Shown: positions 33,714-42,016 of the stretch, in pieces
How positions within the stretch are numbered: the first letter of the stretch is position 1
Layout of the letters: every line of letters starts with the position of its first letter
Origin: a virus
Virus record (IMG/VR): IMGVR_UViG_3300022602_000031
Span: 116,050 to 180,049 of that record
DNA length: 64,000 bases
Strand: one strand, 5' to 3'
The notes under the pieces: generated by a model
Database searches by the model: none
What the model saw: the letters and a program-made list of their open reading frames with translations, nothing else
What the model was told of the DNA's origin: nothing
Translations under genes and position numbers: made by a program

Positions 33714-34974
33714 TTATTTTAATTCCGCCGTTGTTGCGTAAACTGTCAACAAATAGTAAGTTAATGTCGCAGTAATTATCCTGTATAAAGTTAGTAACGG
33801 CGTCTTTGTCTTGTGTAAGTGCGTGTAACATAAAATCACCACCTACAATTTCTATTGCGTAGTTTACAATGCCGGTAGAGTTTTCAAACGCCTGTTTAAA
33901 ATCTCGTACACTGATTAAATTACCATTGTAGCGTATTAAGTTATATCGGCGTCCAAAGAACTGTAATTGATTGTTGGTATAACTTCCTCGATCGCTAGTA
34001 GTATACACTATGCCATCTGGTCTAGTAATGACTATAGAGTCTTGATTGTTTGTATGACAATGGTAGGCTACATTAACCCAGTCAAATGGTTTTGCCAGGT
34101 CCTCTGCGGTATGTATGTCCTTAATAGCCAATGGTGGCAAACATTCAGTTAATCCATAGGTATCATACAAATGATCATAGCTACAAGACTGTTGTATATA
34201 GTCTAACAGAGTTGATTTAAATACATCTCCGCCGGTAGTGATCATTCTAAAATGTCGTTGCGGTAACGGAAATAAATCTTTCATAGTATAGAAATACTGT
34301 ATGTGTGTCGCTTGAACTGATTCTTCTGCCCAGGTATTAGTTCCAGCAATACTTAAGGTTGTTGCACTAAACACCGCAGGTAAAATAGCAGTAGTGTGTA
34401 CACCTTGATGACTCATTCCGTGTAAAAATACACAGTAATCTGTAGATTCAAAGAAATATTCTTGTGCTCGCTGTATACTAATTGCTTCTACATAAGCACT
34501 TAGACTTTCCAATTTGGGTCTATCGGTTGTGCCTGATGTATAAGCTGATACTGTTTGTTCTTGTGTAAAATTTATAACAAGATCATCGCACATTGGCCAA
34601 CGACCACTGGCCCAGGCGTGTTCCCAACTGTCGGTTCGGATATAATATTTTGGAATATTAACAAAATGTTGATCGTCTCTAGTGTCGCCAGCAACAAATA
34701 TAGTGCTTAGATTTAGTTCTCGAAAGGTATTGCCATTGAGTTGATTGCCTAAGTTGCCTAAATGATGATAATCACGCCCACTACGGTATAAGGCCAGCAA
34801 TAAAGCGATACAGCTAAAACTAAGACCAGAGTAGGCGATGCCAATTGGAGCAGGATCTTCTATTAAACTTATTTGATGCCGCCAGTAGCTAACAGCCTGC
34901 GCTAAATCCTGGCGAGTGTAACTGACACGATTGTACTTAATAATTAAGTTAGGGCTGACGTTGAGACTGATCAT
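33706..34974 (-). CDS. ANL-type adenylating enzyme (AMP-binding)
   Basis: 422 residues from the ATG at 34974, which has AGGAA about 5 bp upstream; an ATG at 34995 is the alternative. Core motifs of acyl/aryl-CoA ligases and NRPS adenylation domains: A3 YTSGTTDRPK (the usual Gly is Asp), A5 YGLTE, A7 TSDRG and A8 FFGRRYNLIRYNG. The C-terminal subdomain is short and its final NGGIKIIS may stand in for the catalytic Lys motif. It activates a carboxylic acid as an acyl-AMP; no carrier protein was seen. It is downstream of the asparagine-synthetase-like gene. Confidence 0.8.
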   Translation of the reverse strand: MISLNVSPNLIIKYNRVSYTRQDLAQAVSYWRHQISLIEDPAPIGIAYSGLSFSCIALLLALYRSGRDYHHLGNLGNQLNGNTFRELNLSTIFVAGDTRDDQHFVNIPKYYIRTDSWEHAWASGRWPMCDDLVINFTQEQTVSAYTSGTTDRPKLESLSAYVEAISIQRAQEYFFESTDYCVFLHGMSHQGVHTTAILPAVFSATTLSIAGTNTWAEESVQATHIQYFYTMKDLFPLPQRHFRMITTGGDVFKSTLLDYIQQSCSYDHLYDTYGLTECLPPLAIKDIHTAEDLAKPFDWVNVAYHCHTNNQDSIVITRPDGIVYTTSDRGSYTNNQLQFFGRRYNLIRYNGNLISVRDFKQAFENSTGIVNYAIEIVGGDFMLHALTQDKDAVTNFIQDNYCDINLLFVDSLRNNGGIKIIS

Positions 34975-35158
34975 ACCGTTCCTGAGATTGGTCAAGCAAT
35001 TCTTTTACTTTACGTTCGCTATAAGTGGCAAATACGCAAGGTAGTACAGCGTGTATGATACTGGCAATGCCGGCAATAATCAAAACGGTGCCAGCATACA
35101 CAGCAAAACAAAAATGTCCTGTATAGGTATAGTTGCGATCTTTAAGGTGTTTGAACAT
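34949..35158 (-). CDS. small membrane protein (DUF6356-like)
   Basis: 69 residues. HLKDRNYTYTGHFCFAVYAG leads into one hydrophobic segment (about 19-45) with the family-like IIHAVLPCVFATYS, then a charged helix. I recall this pattern from DUF6356, small bacterial inner-membrane proteins of unknown role. Its start overlaps the stop of the previous minus-strand gene (TAATG). It could hold the pathway at the membrane. Confidence 0.7.
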   Translation of the reverse strand: MFKHLKDRNYTYTGHFCFAVYAGTVLIIAGIASIIHAVLPCVFATYSERKVKELLDQSQERYDQSQRQP

Positions 35159-36471
35159 TAATAAATTACCAACTTTCTGTCAATACAATGTATGATTTTA
35201 GTCTGGTCTTGTCGGGCCCGATTCCATACTGCGCCAGCATCCAAAGGGCTGTTAACTTCTATGTCGCTGTCTCCAAGGTAATAAAACGTACTTAAAAACG
35301 TTTTCATATCATATGGCTGTCTGTTGCGACTAGAAATATACTTTTGGTCTAAATTGTTTAGTACATAATCAATGCCGGCTTGCCAGGTAGTGTATAATCT
35401 AGTATCTTTAAAATTTGTAAAAAACCAGGTGTCCATTTCACATTGAAAATTTAATAAGGGTTTAGCTACTTGGAACGTATTGATATCGTAGTCAGGATAA
35501 ATTATGCCACGTACTAACTGTTCATACATTTGTCGATTGCGTATATTGTCATTGGGCCAACGTACAGCGTTTTGAAATTTGTTGTTGGCCGGCTGACTAA
35601 ACCATTGTTTGACTACGTGTGCCTGTTTACATACTAGCTCAGGGAAATCTGGAGTCCAGTAAAACAACTCATTAGTGATATTGGTGTAGTCGCCTACATC
35701 ATTGTTGTTATGACAGGCCAGTTGATCAATAAAGTACAACCAAAATTTGCCGTCTTTTAAACAAATTTTAGGTTTGTCTACTCCGTATATAACACCCACT
35801 TTTGTATAACGTTCAGCCTGTTCTCTATGATCGGCTAATGCTATTGTAGCGTGTTTGTATCCGTGGCCTGGCTGTAGATAATTTCTAGTTTTAAATATCC
35901 AAGATTCGTCCCGGCTGTCTGAGTCGGCTATCATGGCATCTGTGTAGTCATACACGGTAATTTTAATGTTTGGGTAATGAGTACTAATCCAGTTTAGTAA
36001 AGGGCGTGCCGCATATTCCCACTCGCTGAGTGTGTTTTCGCTGCCAGTGTTCCAAGGATCTGCGCTAACATCCTTTTCGCCACGCTTAGGATAACGAAAT
36101 ACTACTTCGTCAATTGGAATATTGTTTAACACAAAACTGTATAGTACTGTAGTACTGTCGGAACCGCCGCTGAGTTCAAGACGCAGGTAATCATATGTAT
36201 CACGTAGTTGTTGTGCTCGCATACGATATAGTTCACGTAATTCAACTTTAGGCTCTTCGTGCCAGTTAAATTTTAAAAATGCTTCGTCGTTGAATCGCCA
36301 TCTAACTGGATCGTTATTTAACTGGTGTGTATTAGCAGGTCCGCAACTGGCCGCAATTAAGGCCTGAACTTTATTGTAGTAAACGTGTTTGCCGAGTTGA
36401 TAATATCCGAGTTTTTGGTTTGGCTCAAATTTAATACCACCTGCAGAGGTGTGTTCAATTTTAATTGACAT
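35158..36471 (-). CDS. asparagine synthetase-like ATP pyrophosphatase 2
   Basis: 437 residues. The PP-loop is LELSGGSDSTTVLYSF near 98-113. No N-terminal glutaminase domain is present. It matches the protein at 20652-21800 over most of its length (YDYLRLELSGG, ITVYDYTDAM, NELFYWTPDFPELVCKQAH against the corresponding stretches). It would adenylate a substrate to form an amide or similar bond, working with the adenylating enzyme downstream. It has a strong minus-strand promoter whose start falls on the ATG. Confidence 0.8.
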   Translation of the reverse strand: MSIKIEHTSAGGIKFEPNQKLGYYQLGKHVYYNKVQALIAASCGPANTHQLNNDPVRWRFNDEAFLKFNWHEEPKVELRELYRMRAQQLRDTYDYLRLELSGGSDSTTVLYSFVLNNIPIDEVVFRYPKRGEKDVSADPWNTGSENTLSEWEYAARPLLNWISTHYPNIKITVYDYTDAMIADSDSRDESWIFKTRNYLQPGHGYKHATIALADHREQAERYTKVGVIYGVDKPKICLKDGKFWLYFIDQLACHNNNDVGDYTNITNELFYWTPDFPELVCKQAHVVKQWFSQPANNKFQNAVRWPNDNIRNRQMYEQLVRGIIYPDYDINTFQVAKPLLNFQCEMDTWFFTNFKDTRLYTTWQAGIDYVLNNLDQKYISSRNRQPYDMKTFLSTFYYLGDSDIEVNSPLDAGAVWNRARQDQTKIIHCIDRKLVIY

Positions 36472-36476
36472 AGTTG

Positions 36477-36506
36477 ATTATAACAGATAAGTAAGTGTTG
36501 ACGCAA
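36477..36506 (-). promoter_or_regulatory. minus-strand sigma70-type promoter, leaderless
   Basis: TTGCGT (36501-36506) and TATAAT (36477-36482) with an 18-bp spacer. Five bp separate the -10 from the ATG at 36471. Its -35 overlaps that of the divergent plus promoter. Confidence 0.65.
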
Positions 36507-36526
36507 GTATTTATTCAGCGTATAAT
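36498..36526 (+). promoter_or_regulatory. plus-strand sigma70-type promoter
   Basis: TTGACG (36498-36503), 17-bp spacer, TATAAT (36521-36526). It drives the structured leader, a 48-residue protein and the initiator-like tRNA. Confidence 0.75.
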
Positions 36527-36536
36527 ACACTGATAG

Positions 36537-36640
36537 AATTGTCCGGCACAGGATCCGCAAGGACTGCAAAGTAGTATAGCTAGGATTTACTAGTGAACTG
36601 GAAAGGAACAGCCAGCTACGGACATCCGGGAGGACAACTC
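36537..36640 (+). ncRNA. structured 5' leader RNA candidate
   Basis: TTGTCC near the 5' end can pair with GGACAA near 36631-36636, and inside are CTGG/CCAG and GGGAG/CTCCC stems. It fills the leader of the 48-residue gene. No known riboswitch class recognised; approximate ends. Confidence 0.35.
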
Positions 36641-36662
36641 CCAACTAATTCAAGGAATGGAT

Positions 36663-36809
36663 ATGAACCAGAAAGACACGCTAGACAAAGCCTACGGTAG
36701 TATCCCGAAAGAAGTTGGATTCAGTATAGAACTGTTTGAATTCATTCCATTCCGTCGTCCTGTACGCTATTTTTGGCTTACCAGGATTGTAAGAAAGTTT
36801 TTTAGATAA
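36663..36809 (+). CDS. small basic protein (48 residues)
   Basis: ATG at 36663 with AAGGA 6 bp upstream; an ATG at 36657 has no spacing. Product begins MNQKDTLDKAYGSIPKEV and ends in a basic aromatic stretch (FRRPVRYFWLTRIVRKFFR), which suggests nucleic-acid or membrane binding. No family recognised. Confidence 0.6.
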   Translation: MNQKDTLDKAYGSIPKEVGFSIELFEFIPFRRPVRYFWLTRIVRKFFR

Positions 36810-36814
36810 TCTAC

Positions 36815-36888
36815 CGCGGAGTATAGAAACGGTATCTTACCAGTCTCATAAGCTGGTGTTGGGGGTTCGATTCCCTCCTCCGCAACCA
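36815..36888 (+). tRNA. initiator-like tRNA-fMet(CAT)
   Basis: Acceptor CGCGGAG/CTCCGCA leaves C1 facing A72, the mark of bacterial initiator tRNA; loop CTCATAA, ACCA end. The anticodon stem lacks the usual three G-C pairs. Confidence 0.8.
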
Positions 36889-36892
36889 AACA

Positions 36893-37987
36893 ATGCTATA
36901 TCTAGTTACCCACCCACTTAAACGTCCAGCAGAAAAACAATTAGATTTACTATTAGGTACGCTGGACTTATTTGGCGTTGACTATCAGCAGGTGCCTATA
37001 GATCAAATACCCGCAGGAAGCACAGTTATTACTGATTGTTTTATAATGGAAACCCCGTCGGGTGATCCCGGGCACGACATAGCACAGCAGATTATCGATG
37101 CCTGTACTGGTAGAGATTGTAAACTAGTGTTTTACTACCCTAGCGAAAGTTATGCTACACTATCAGCTAGTTTTACGCCTACCGCACATTTATGTCTAGA
37201 GCGTAGTATTGAAGCACATTTGATCAAATGCGGTGATTGGGACATTATAGGATTTACTAATCATAATTTGCCTGAATTTTTTGCCTGGGTTATCAGTAGT
37301 GATTTTAATCTAGCCAGGTTAGCCTACACACAGCAGGCAATAGATCACAATCCCAAGACACATCGTTTTTTGTTTTTAAACGGGGAACGTCGCCAAGACC
37401 GAGAATATTTTTTTAATCTCTACAAAGATGCTGGCCTACTAGAGTCTAGTATATGGAGTTATAGATCAGGTAAAAGCAGTGAAGGCTTTGGCCCCAATGA
37501 AGATTGGCCGGATCCTTTTGTACACCCTGACTTCCGTTTCTATGCTTATTATCCTAGTCATTTTTATCGTACTAAGATTAGCATCATCAGCGAAACTACA
37601 CAGATGGAGTTCTTTCCTACAGAAAAAACTTATAAGAGCCTAATGCTTGGACACCCATTTGTATTATACGGTGGTAGAGGCAGTTTAGGTAAGCTACAAC
37701 AACTGGGATTTCGCACATTCGGCCCGTGGATTGATGAAAGCTATGATTTAGCTGACTATCCCTTGGAACGTGCTGATCGTACTATTCCATTACTTGATCA
37801 AATTCCCGAAGATATCATTGAGCTAACACAAGAAGTACGTGATCACAATCGACGACAATTTCACGTTGTAGCCCAAAGCATTTATCCTAAATTATTGAAT
37901 ATATTGCAAGATATTGATCGTAGTGTTATAATCAATGAAAGTTTTACAGTTAATACTAGCATATTAAACAAGTATTTTTTGAATTAA
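36893..37987 (+). CDS. glycosyltransferase-like protein (FTEKT family), paralog 3
   Basis: 364 residues, starting 4 bp after the tRNA with no clear ribosome site. The C-terminal block ISIISETTQMEFFPTEKT, KSLMLGHPFVLYGGRGSL, FRTFGPWIDESYDLADYP is the best match to 5283-6239. FLFLNGERRQDREYFFNL near the middle matches the NRK-type segment of paralog 1. Sugar transfer is inferred; the substrate is unknown. Confidence 0.6.
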   Translation: MLYLVTHPLKRPAEKQLDLLLGTLDLFGVDYQQVPIDQIPAGSTVITDCFIMETPSGDPGHDIAQQIIDACTGRDCKLVFYYPSESYATLSASFTPTAHLCLERSIEAHLIKCGDWDIIGFTNHNLPEFFAWVISSDFNLARLAYTQQAIDHNPKTHRFLFLNGERRQDREYFFNLYKDAGLLESSIWSYRSGKSSEGFGPNEDWPDPFVHPDFRFYAYYPSHFYRTKISIISETTQMEFFPTEKTYKSLMLGHPFVLYGGRGSLGKLQQLGFRTFGPWIDESYDLADYPLERADRTIPLLDQIPEDIIELTQEVRDHNRRQFHVVAQSIYPKLLNILQDIDRSVIINESFTVNTSILNKYFLN

Positions 37988-37990
37988 AAC

Positions 37991-38084
37991 GGAGAGCTGG
38001 CCGAGTGGTCGAAGGCACTTCCCTGCTAAGGAAGCATACGGGCTTAAACCTGTATCGAGGGTTCGAATCCCTCGCTCTCCGCCA
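37991..38084 (+). tRNA. tRNA-Ser(GCT)
   Basis: GGAGAGC/GCTCTCC acceptor, loop CTGCTAA, long variable arm, encoded CCA. Confidence 0.92.
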
Positions 38085-38091
38085 AGTTTGT

Positions 38092-38099
38092 GATAAATA
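38092..38099 (+). promoter_or_regulatory. late promoter for solute-binding protein 2
   Basis: GATAAATA, followed by the shared leader ACAAATCCCAGGAG (38112-38125) and the ATG at 38132. Confidence 0.65.
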
Positions 38100-38131
38100 A
38101 ATACAATAAACACAAATCCCAGGAGTTTTCC

Positions 38132-39097
38132 ATGAATCAAACAAAAACAATACGTTGGGTATTATACCACGAACCGATTGATCTTTTTATTCGCACAGCA
38201 GAAGCATTCAGCAAAGAAATCAATCGTTTAACTGATGGTCGCATCAACGTAGAAATTTACAGCACCAACGAATTTGCTGAAAAATTTAAAAAAGGTGTAA
38301 ACGTAGAGCCAATGGTTTGGATGCAGGCTGGCGATTGCGAAATGAGCCAGGTTCAAATTGGCGAAATTGCTAACTGGCATAGCCCAGATTTTTGGGCATT
38401 AGAACTACCATTTTTATTCCGCGATCATGATCACGCTACTCGAGCACTAGAAGGCCCAATTGGGCAAAGTATGTTAAAGAATTTAGAAAATACCAGCCCA
38501 GCACGTGGATTGGCATTTACTTACTCAGGTGGATATCGTTGTCTAGCAGTCGACCGTGAAATTAATACAGCAGAAGGTCTTAAAGGACTAACAGTTATTA
38601 CTCAAAAAAATCCAATTACAATCGAGACAGCTGAAGCATTTGGTCTAGTTCCGGTGCCGGTTAATGTTAAAGATCATCTTAACAAAGATAGAAATAAACA
38701 CACAAACTTCAACGGTAATAACGCAGTTGAAACAACATTACCGCGCTACGAAGCAGAAGCAAAAACCGAAGCTCATCGTTACATAGCCGATACACGTCAC
38801 AATATGTATTTGACAAGTATTATCATTGCTAAAGAATTTTGGAATGACTTATCTGCTGAAGATCAAGAATTTATTCAACAGGCCGCACTACACAGCAGTC
38901 GTTTAGAGCGTCAATGGTCAGTGGCTGATGCTAATAAAATTTCTGACAGCAAAGAAGAACAAGATAAGTTGGGTGTTACATACAACAATTTTAGCAAAGA
39001 AGAAACTGCTAAATTAAAACAAGCAACAGCACATTTGTATGAAAAATACTCACAATTTTTTACTCCAGATCTAGTAGATGGAATTATTAAATCCTAA
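38132..39097 (+). CDS. TRAP-type (DctP-like) solute-binding protein without signal peptide, copy 2
   Basis: 321 residues from the ATG behind CCCAGGAG; the in-frame ATG at 38090 is upstream of the promoter motif and rejected. It aligns along its whole length with copies 1 and 3: FIRTAEAFSKEINRLTDGRINVEIY, LELPFLFRDHDHATRALEG, LKGLTVITQKNPITIETAEAFG and MYLTSIIIAKEFWNDLSAEDQ are DctP marks (stretches shown are separate motifs). No signal peptide, lipobox or permease. Its end overlaps the next gene by 20 bp. Confidence 0.85.
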   Translation: MNQTKTIRWVLYHEPIDLFIRTAEAFSKEINRLTDGRINVEIYSTNEFAEKFKKGVNVEPMVWMQAGDCEMSQVQIGEIANWHSPDFWALELPFLFRDHDHATRALEGPIGQSMLKNLENTSPARGLAFTYSGGYRCLAVDREINTAEGLKGLTVITQKNPITIETAEAFGLVPVPVNVKDHLNKDRNKHTNFNGNNAVETTLPRYEAEAKTEAHRYIADTRHNMYLTSIIIAKEFWNDLSAEDQEFIQQAALHSSRLERQWSVADANKISDSKEEQDKLGVTYNNFSKEETAKLKQATAHLYEKYSQFFTPDLVDGIIKS

Positions 39098-39722
39098 TAT
39101 CGTTTTTTCAAAATACACAGACAATAAATTAATTGATATAACAGCTCAGGATTTGTTTAGTAATAGACGAATCCTGATTTGCTCTGTGGTCCGCCCTCGC
39201 GAAAATCTAGATCAAAAATATGCTGATTACATTCAAAGTTTGATTCCGTTTTATAAACAACACGGAGTCGATGATGTGTATCTTATTAATTCGTCGGCTG
39301 GTAAATTTGGCCTGGTTAGATTAGAAAAAAATCATCCACAGATTACCAGCCTGTACGATAATAATGCTGACTTTGTTCGAGCATTAGCTACACAGTTGAA
39401 TAAAAAACCCACAGTTGACACTTTGTCCAAATACTGGAGTTATCAGGTTTTAGTTAATAATGGTAAAGTTGAGCAGTTTTACGAACAACCAACTGAAAAT
39501 TATATCAAACATATTATTGATGCCGGATATAAAATTGATCTGGGCAACCATAAGTTTTTTGCTCTAGAAGGAGATCGGGCATTACATCGCCCTTCGTTGC
39601 GGGTAGAAGAACAGCAGTTTGAGCACATAAACATAGAACAAAAACACCTAATCACCGGAGCCATTATGTATTTTAATTTATGGCCAAATAACTTGTTGTA
39701 TAACTATCTAAAGAGTGTATAA
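39078..39722 (+). CDS. peroxiredoxin-5-like protein lacking the peroxidatic Cys, copy 2
   Basis: 214 residues, overlapping binding protein 2. Residues 1-150 repeat the redoxin pattern: DLFSNRRILICSVVRP, YKQHGVDDVYLINSS and WSYQVLVNNGKVEQFYEQP. The active-site loop reads VRPRENLDQKYADY without a Cys. Unlike copies 1 and 3, it carries an extra 60 residues at the C-terminus with RPSLRVEEQQFEHIN and a hydrophobic aromatic end. Function unknown; pairing with the binding protein is conserved. Confidence 0.6.
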   Translation: MELLNPNIVFSKYTDNKLIDITAQDLFSNRRILICSVVRPRENLDQKYADYIQSLIPFYKQHGVDDVYLINSSAGKFGLVRLEKNHPQITSLYDNNADFVRALATQLNKKPTVDTLSKYWSYQVLVNNGKVEQFYEQPTENYIKHIIDAGYKIDLGNHKFFALEGDRALHRPSLRVEEQQFEHINIEQKHLITGAIMYFNLWPNNLLYNYLKSV

Positions 39723-39733
39723 TTAACATTGTA

Positions 39734-39990
39734 TTAATAAGTTTGGACAGACGGTGTGGCGACCATCTGATACTTGTGGTAGTGTGAGTATTGGCAGGCA
39801 GTTGAGCCCCGTGGCATGGAAATGTAATATCGGGTACTCCCGAGGGTATAAGTAATTTTAGAGCCAAGAAAACGTTGCTAGATTCCATGAAAAACACCCG
39901 TGAGGGTTAGCCTTTCGTTGCCGGGTCGCACCCAGCAGGCATTGTGGTCCACAGTCGAAAAGCAGATTTTAGTCTGTCCAAACTTATTAA
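39734..39990 (+). ncRNA. structured non-coding RNA candidate (about 257 nt)
   Basis: A perfect 19-bp helix closes the element: 39734-39752 pairs with 39972-39990. Inside are several hairpins, including ACCC-gtga-GGGT, CGGGT-cgca-CCCAG and TGTG/CCACA. No frame of note covers it. It is not recognisably RNase P, tmRNA or 6S by signature bases. It ends 14 bp before the late promoter of binding protein 3. Confidence 0.65.
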
Positions 39991-40004
39991 ACGGGGTAGC
40001 CCTT

Positions 40005-40012
40005 GATAAATA
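40005..40012 (+). promoter_or_regulatory. late promoter for solute-binding protein 3
   Basis: GATAAATA, then a TTGGAG ribosome site 9 bp before the ATG at 40038. Confidence 0.65.
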
Positions 40013-40037
40013 ATAACATATACTTGGAGTTTCCCAA

Positions 40038-40994
40038 ATGAGTCAAACAAGAAAAATCCGTTGGTTAATCGCACATGAGCCCGTAGATCTGTTCCTACGC
40101 ACAGCCGAAGCATTTCAACAAAAAATCGCCGAATTAACTAACAACGCTTTTGAAGTAGAAATCTTCACAGCCAGCGAATACAAGACAAAATTTAATAGTT
40201 ACGATAAAAAAGCCGGCCCAATGGTTGAATTGGACGAAGGCAACATCGAAATGAGCCAAATGCATATTACTGAACTAGCAGTATGGCATAACCCAGATTT
40301 TTACGCATTAGAAATGCCGTTTATTTTCCGTGATCATGATCACGCTCAACGTGTACTAGAAGGTCAAATTGGCCGTACAATGTTGGATAATTTAGAACAC
40401 GAAAGTCCAGCTAAAGGTCTAGCATTTACTTACTCGGGTGGCTTCCGTTGTGTTGCCAGCGAAGATGAAGTTACCAGCATTGACCAGTTTAAAGGCGCCA
40501 AGTTTGCTACAGCGGTTAATCCAGTTACTATTGATACCATTGAAGCATTAGGTGCAATTCCTGATGTATTCAGTATCAAAGACTTTGCCAAAAAATTAAC
40601 TGAAGAAGGTAATGATGCCCAGGCATTAGAAACTACTATTCCTCGTTACCTAGCACAATTTAAAACATCAAACAAGAAATTCTTGTTGAATACCAAACAC
40701 AGTTTATTCTTAACTACAATTATTGTTGGTAAGAAGTTCTGGAACGAACTAGATGAAACAACACAGGCCAAGTTCCGTGAAGCCTGTTTGTATGCTAGTC
40801 GTTTAGAACGTCAATGGTCAGTTGAAGAAGCAGATGAATTTGCTGATAAATTAGATCACAGCGATATTGGTGTTACATACGCAGAATTAAGCGATGCTGA
40901 AACTACTAAGTTTAAAGAACTTGTTCAACCACTATATGACAAATACCGTGATTTCTTTTATCCCGGTTTAGTTGATGGAATCATTCAAAGCTAA
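40038..40994 (+). CDS. TRAP-type (DctP-like) solute-binding protein without signal peptide, copy 3
   Basis: 318 residues. Opening residues MSQTRKIRWLIAHEPVDLFL parallel copies 1 and 2. DctP marks: ALEMPFIFRDHDHAQRVLEG, AKGLAFTYSGGFRC, FKGAKFATAVNPVTIDTIEA and HSLFLTTIIVGKKFWNEL. The ligand-binding face around TTIPRYLAQF differs among the three, so ligands may differ. No signal peptide. The ending FYPGLVDGIIQS is shared with the other copies and overlaps the next gene. Confidence 0.85.
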   Translation: MSQTRKIRWLIAHEPVDLFLRTAEAFQQKIAELTNNAFEVEIFTASEYKTKFNSYDKKAGPMVELDEGNIEMSQMHITELAVWHNPDFYALEMPFIFRDHDHAQRVLEGQIGRTMLDNLEHESPAKGLAFTYSGGFRCVASEDEVTSIDQFKGAKFATAVNPVTIDTIEALGAIPDVFSIKDFAKKLTEEGNDAQALETTIPRYLAQFKTSNKKFLLNTKHSLFLTTIIVGKKFWNELDETTQAKFREACLYASRLERQWSVEEADEFADKLDHSDIGVTYAELSDAETTKFKELVQPLYDKYRDFFYPGLVDGIIQS

Positions 40995-41517
40995 TTTACT
41001 CCCTGTTAGTTTTAAAACCACAATCAACAACCGAGAGGCAACTCTCGGTTTTGTTGACGTCTTTGCGAATAGACGTATAGTAATTTACAGTCTACCGACG
41101 TTACTGACTAAATTTGCCTGGGATCAATTACGTGCCTATGAAGAAGCTAATCAACAGATTTTAAATTCTGGAGTCGATCAAATTTATTGTATAAACAGTA
41201 ACGCTGAAAGTCGTATGCTGGCATATTACGCATCTAAGTTCAGCCAAACAGTAGTAGCATTACCTGATTTAAACACTACAGTATTACAGGCCATACAACA
41301 AGAATTTAGCATCGATAAAGAATTAAAAGACCTAGCAAGGCTATGGCAATACATTATTATCGTCAACGATGGCGTCCCAGAAAAGTTGTTTAGTAATCCA
41401 CTTAAAAAGAATATGCCATTAAGAATTGCCAAAAGCCGTCTGTATCAATATCATAATCTAGGGCCAGATGTGGTATTAAAATATTTGACCACACAAGAAA
41501 AAATAAGTACAATATAG
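40975..41517 (+). CDS. peroxiredoxin-5-like protein lacking the peroxidatic Cys, copy 3
   Basis: 180 residues from the ATG that overlaps binding protein 3. This copy shows the Prx5 fold most clearly: GFVDVFANRRIVIYSLPTLL, YEEANQQILNSGVDQIYCIN, and WQYIIIVNDGVPEKLFSNP. In the motif P-x3-T-x2-C the sequence reads PTLLTKFA, with Ala in place of Cys, so peroxide reduction by the usual route is not possible. C at IYCINSN is not at the active site. Conserved pairing with the binding protein implies a joint role. Confidence 0.62.
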   Translation: MESFKANLLPVSFKTTINNREATLGFVDVFANRRIVIYSLPTLLTKFAWDQLRAYEEANQQILNSGVDQIYCINSNAESRMLAYYASKFSQTVVALPDLNTTVLQAIQQEFSIDKELKDLARLWQYIIIVNDGVPEKLFSNPLKKNMPLRIAKSRLYQYHNLGPDVVLKYLTTQEKISTI

Positions 41518-41524
41518 TTTTAAT

Positions 41525-41598
41525 GCCCCTTTAGTTAAATGGTATAACGATTGATTTGTAATCATTAATTGGCAGTTCGATTCTGTCAAGGGGCACCA
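41525..41598 (+). tRNA. tRNA-Thr(TGT)
   Basis: GCCCCTT/AAGGGGC acceptor, loop TTTGTAA, encoded CCA; the anticodon stem has one T-T mismatch. Confidence 0.88.
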
Positions 41599-41612
41599 CT
41601 AATAGAGGATAT

Positions 41613-41786
41613 ATGGAAGAAAAGAAAAGTAAGAATCCTTTTATTGCCGCCGCAATGGCCGCAAAAGCCGCGGCAGGTAATCCCAAAGTGCCCGGAGCCA
41701 AAACAACCGCAGTCCAAAATGCCAAATTCGGCGGCCAAGTTCAAACCAATAAACCAGCTAAACGTAGCGCCGGTCGCGGAAGATAA
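41613..41786 (+). CDS. small basic Ala-rich protein
   Basis: 57 residues, ATG after AGAGGATAT. Lys/Ala/Gly-rich (IAAAMAAKAAAGNPK, PAKRSAGRGR), with no acidic residues after position 3. It resembles a histone-tail-like DNA-binding or packaging peptide. No family recognised. Confidence 0.6.
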   Translation: MEEKKSKNPFIAAAMAAKAAAGNPKVPGAKTTAVQNAKFGGQVQTNKPAKRSAGRGR

Positions 41787-41795
41787 CCAAAAACA

Positions 41796-41824
41796 TTGAC
41801 CACTAATACGAATTGTGTTATACT
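41796..41824 (+). promoter_or_regulatory. sigma70-type promoter
   Basis: TTGACC (41796-41801), 17-bp spacer, TATACT (41819-41824), upstream of the small gene at 41855. Confidence 0.7.
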
Positions 41825-41854
41825 GACTACAGTTTAACACTAACCGGAGTTGTC

Positions 41855-42016
41855 ATGTTTGAATCACTAGAAATCCGCAGAGCGGCAAATGGTTTTATTT
41901 TGGTAGTCAATACCGAAGAAGAAGCCCGAGAGTATGTATACGATACCGAACGTAAATTAGTTCGTGTTGTTAAGCAATACTTAGGCGAACGAGTAACAGC
42001 ACAAGAAGCTGAATAA
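41855..42016 (+). CDS. small conserved phage protein
   Basis: 53 residues from the ATG after CCGGAG; an in-frame upstream ATG precedes the promoter -10. MFESLEIRRAANGFILVV, EEEAREYVYDTERKL. I recall similar small proteins in aquatic T4-like phages, without a function. Its stop abuts the stop of the converging minus-strand gene. Confidence 0.65.
   Translation: MFESLEIRRAANGFILVVNTEEEAREYVYDTERKLVRVVKQYLGERVTAQEAE

Noticed and set aside
39734-39990. RNase P RNA, tmRNA or group I intron
   Set aside because: No GAGGAAAGTCC-type element, no tRNA-like ends with a tag frame, and no P-Q-R-S core seen. Kept as an unclassified RNA.
41531-41840. Two minus-strand frames opposite tRNA-Thr and the small basic gene, and a plus frame from 41569
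   Set aside because: The plus-strand 57-residue frame at 41613 has the ribosome site; the others cross the tRNA or the promoter.
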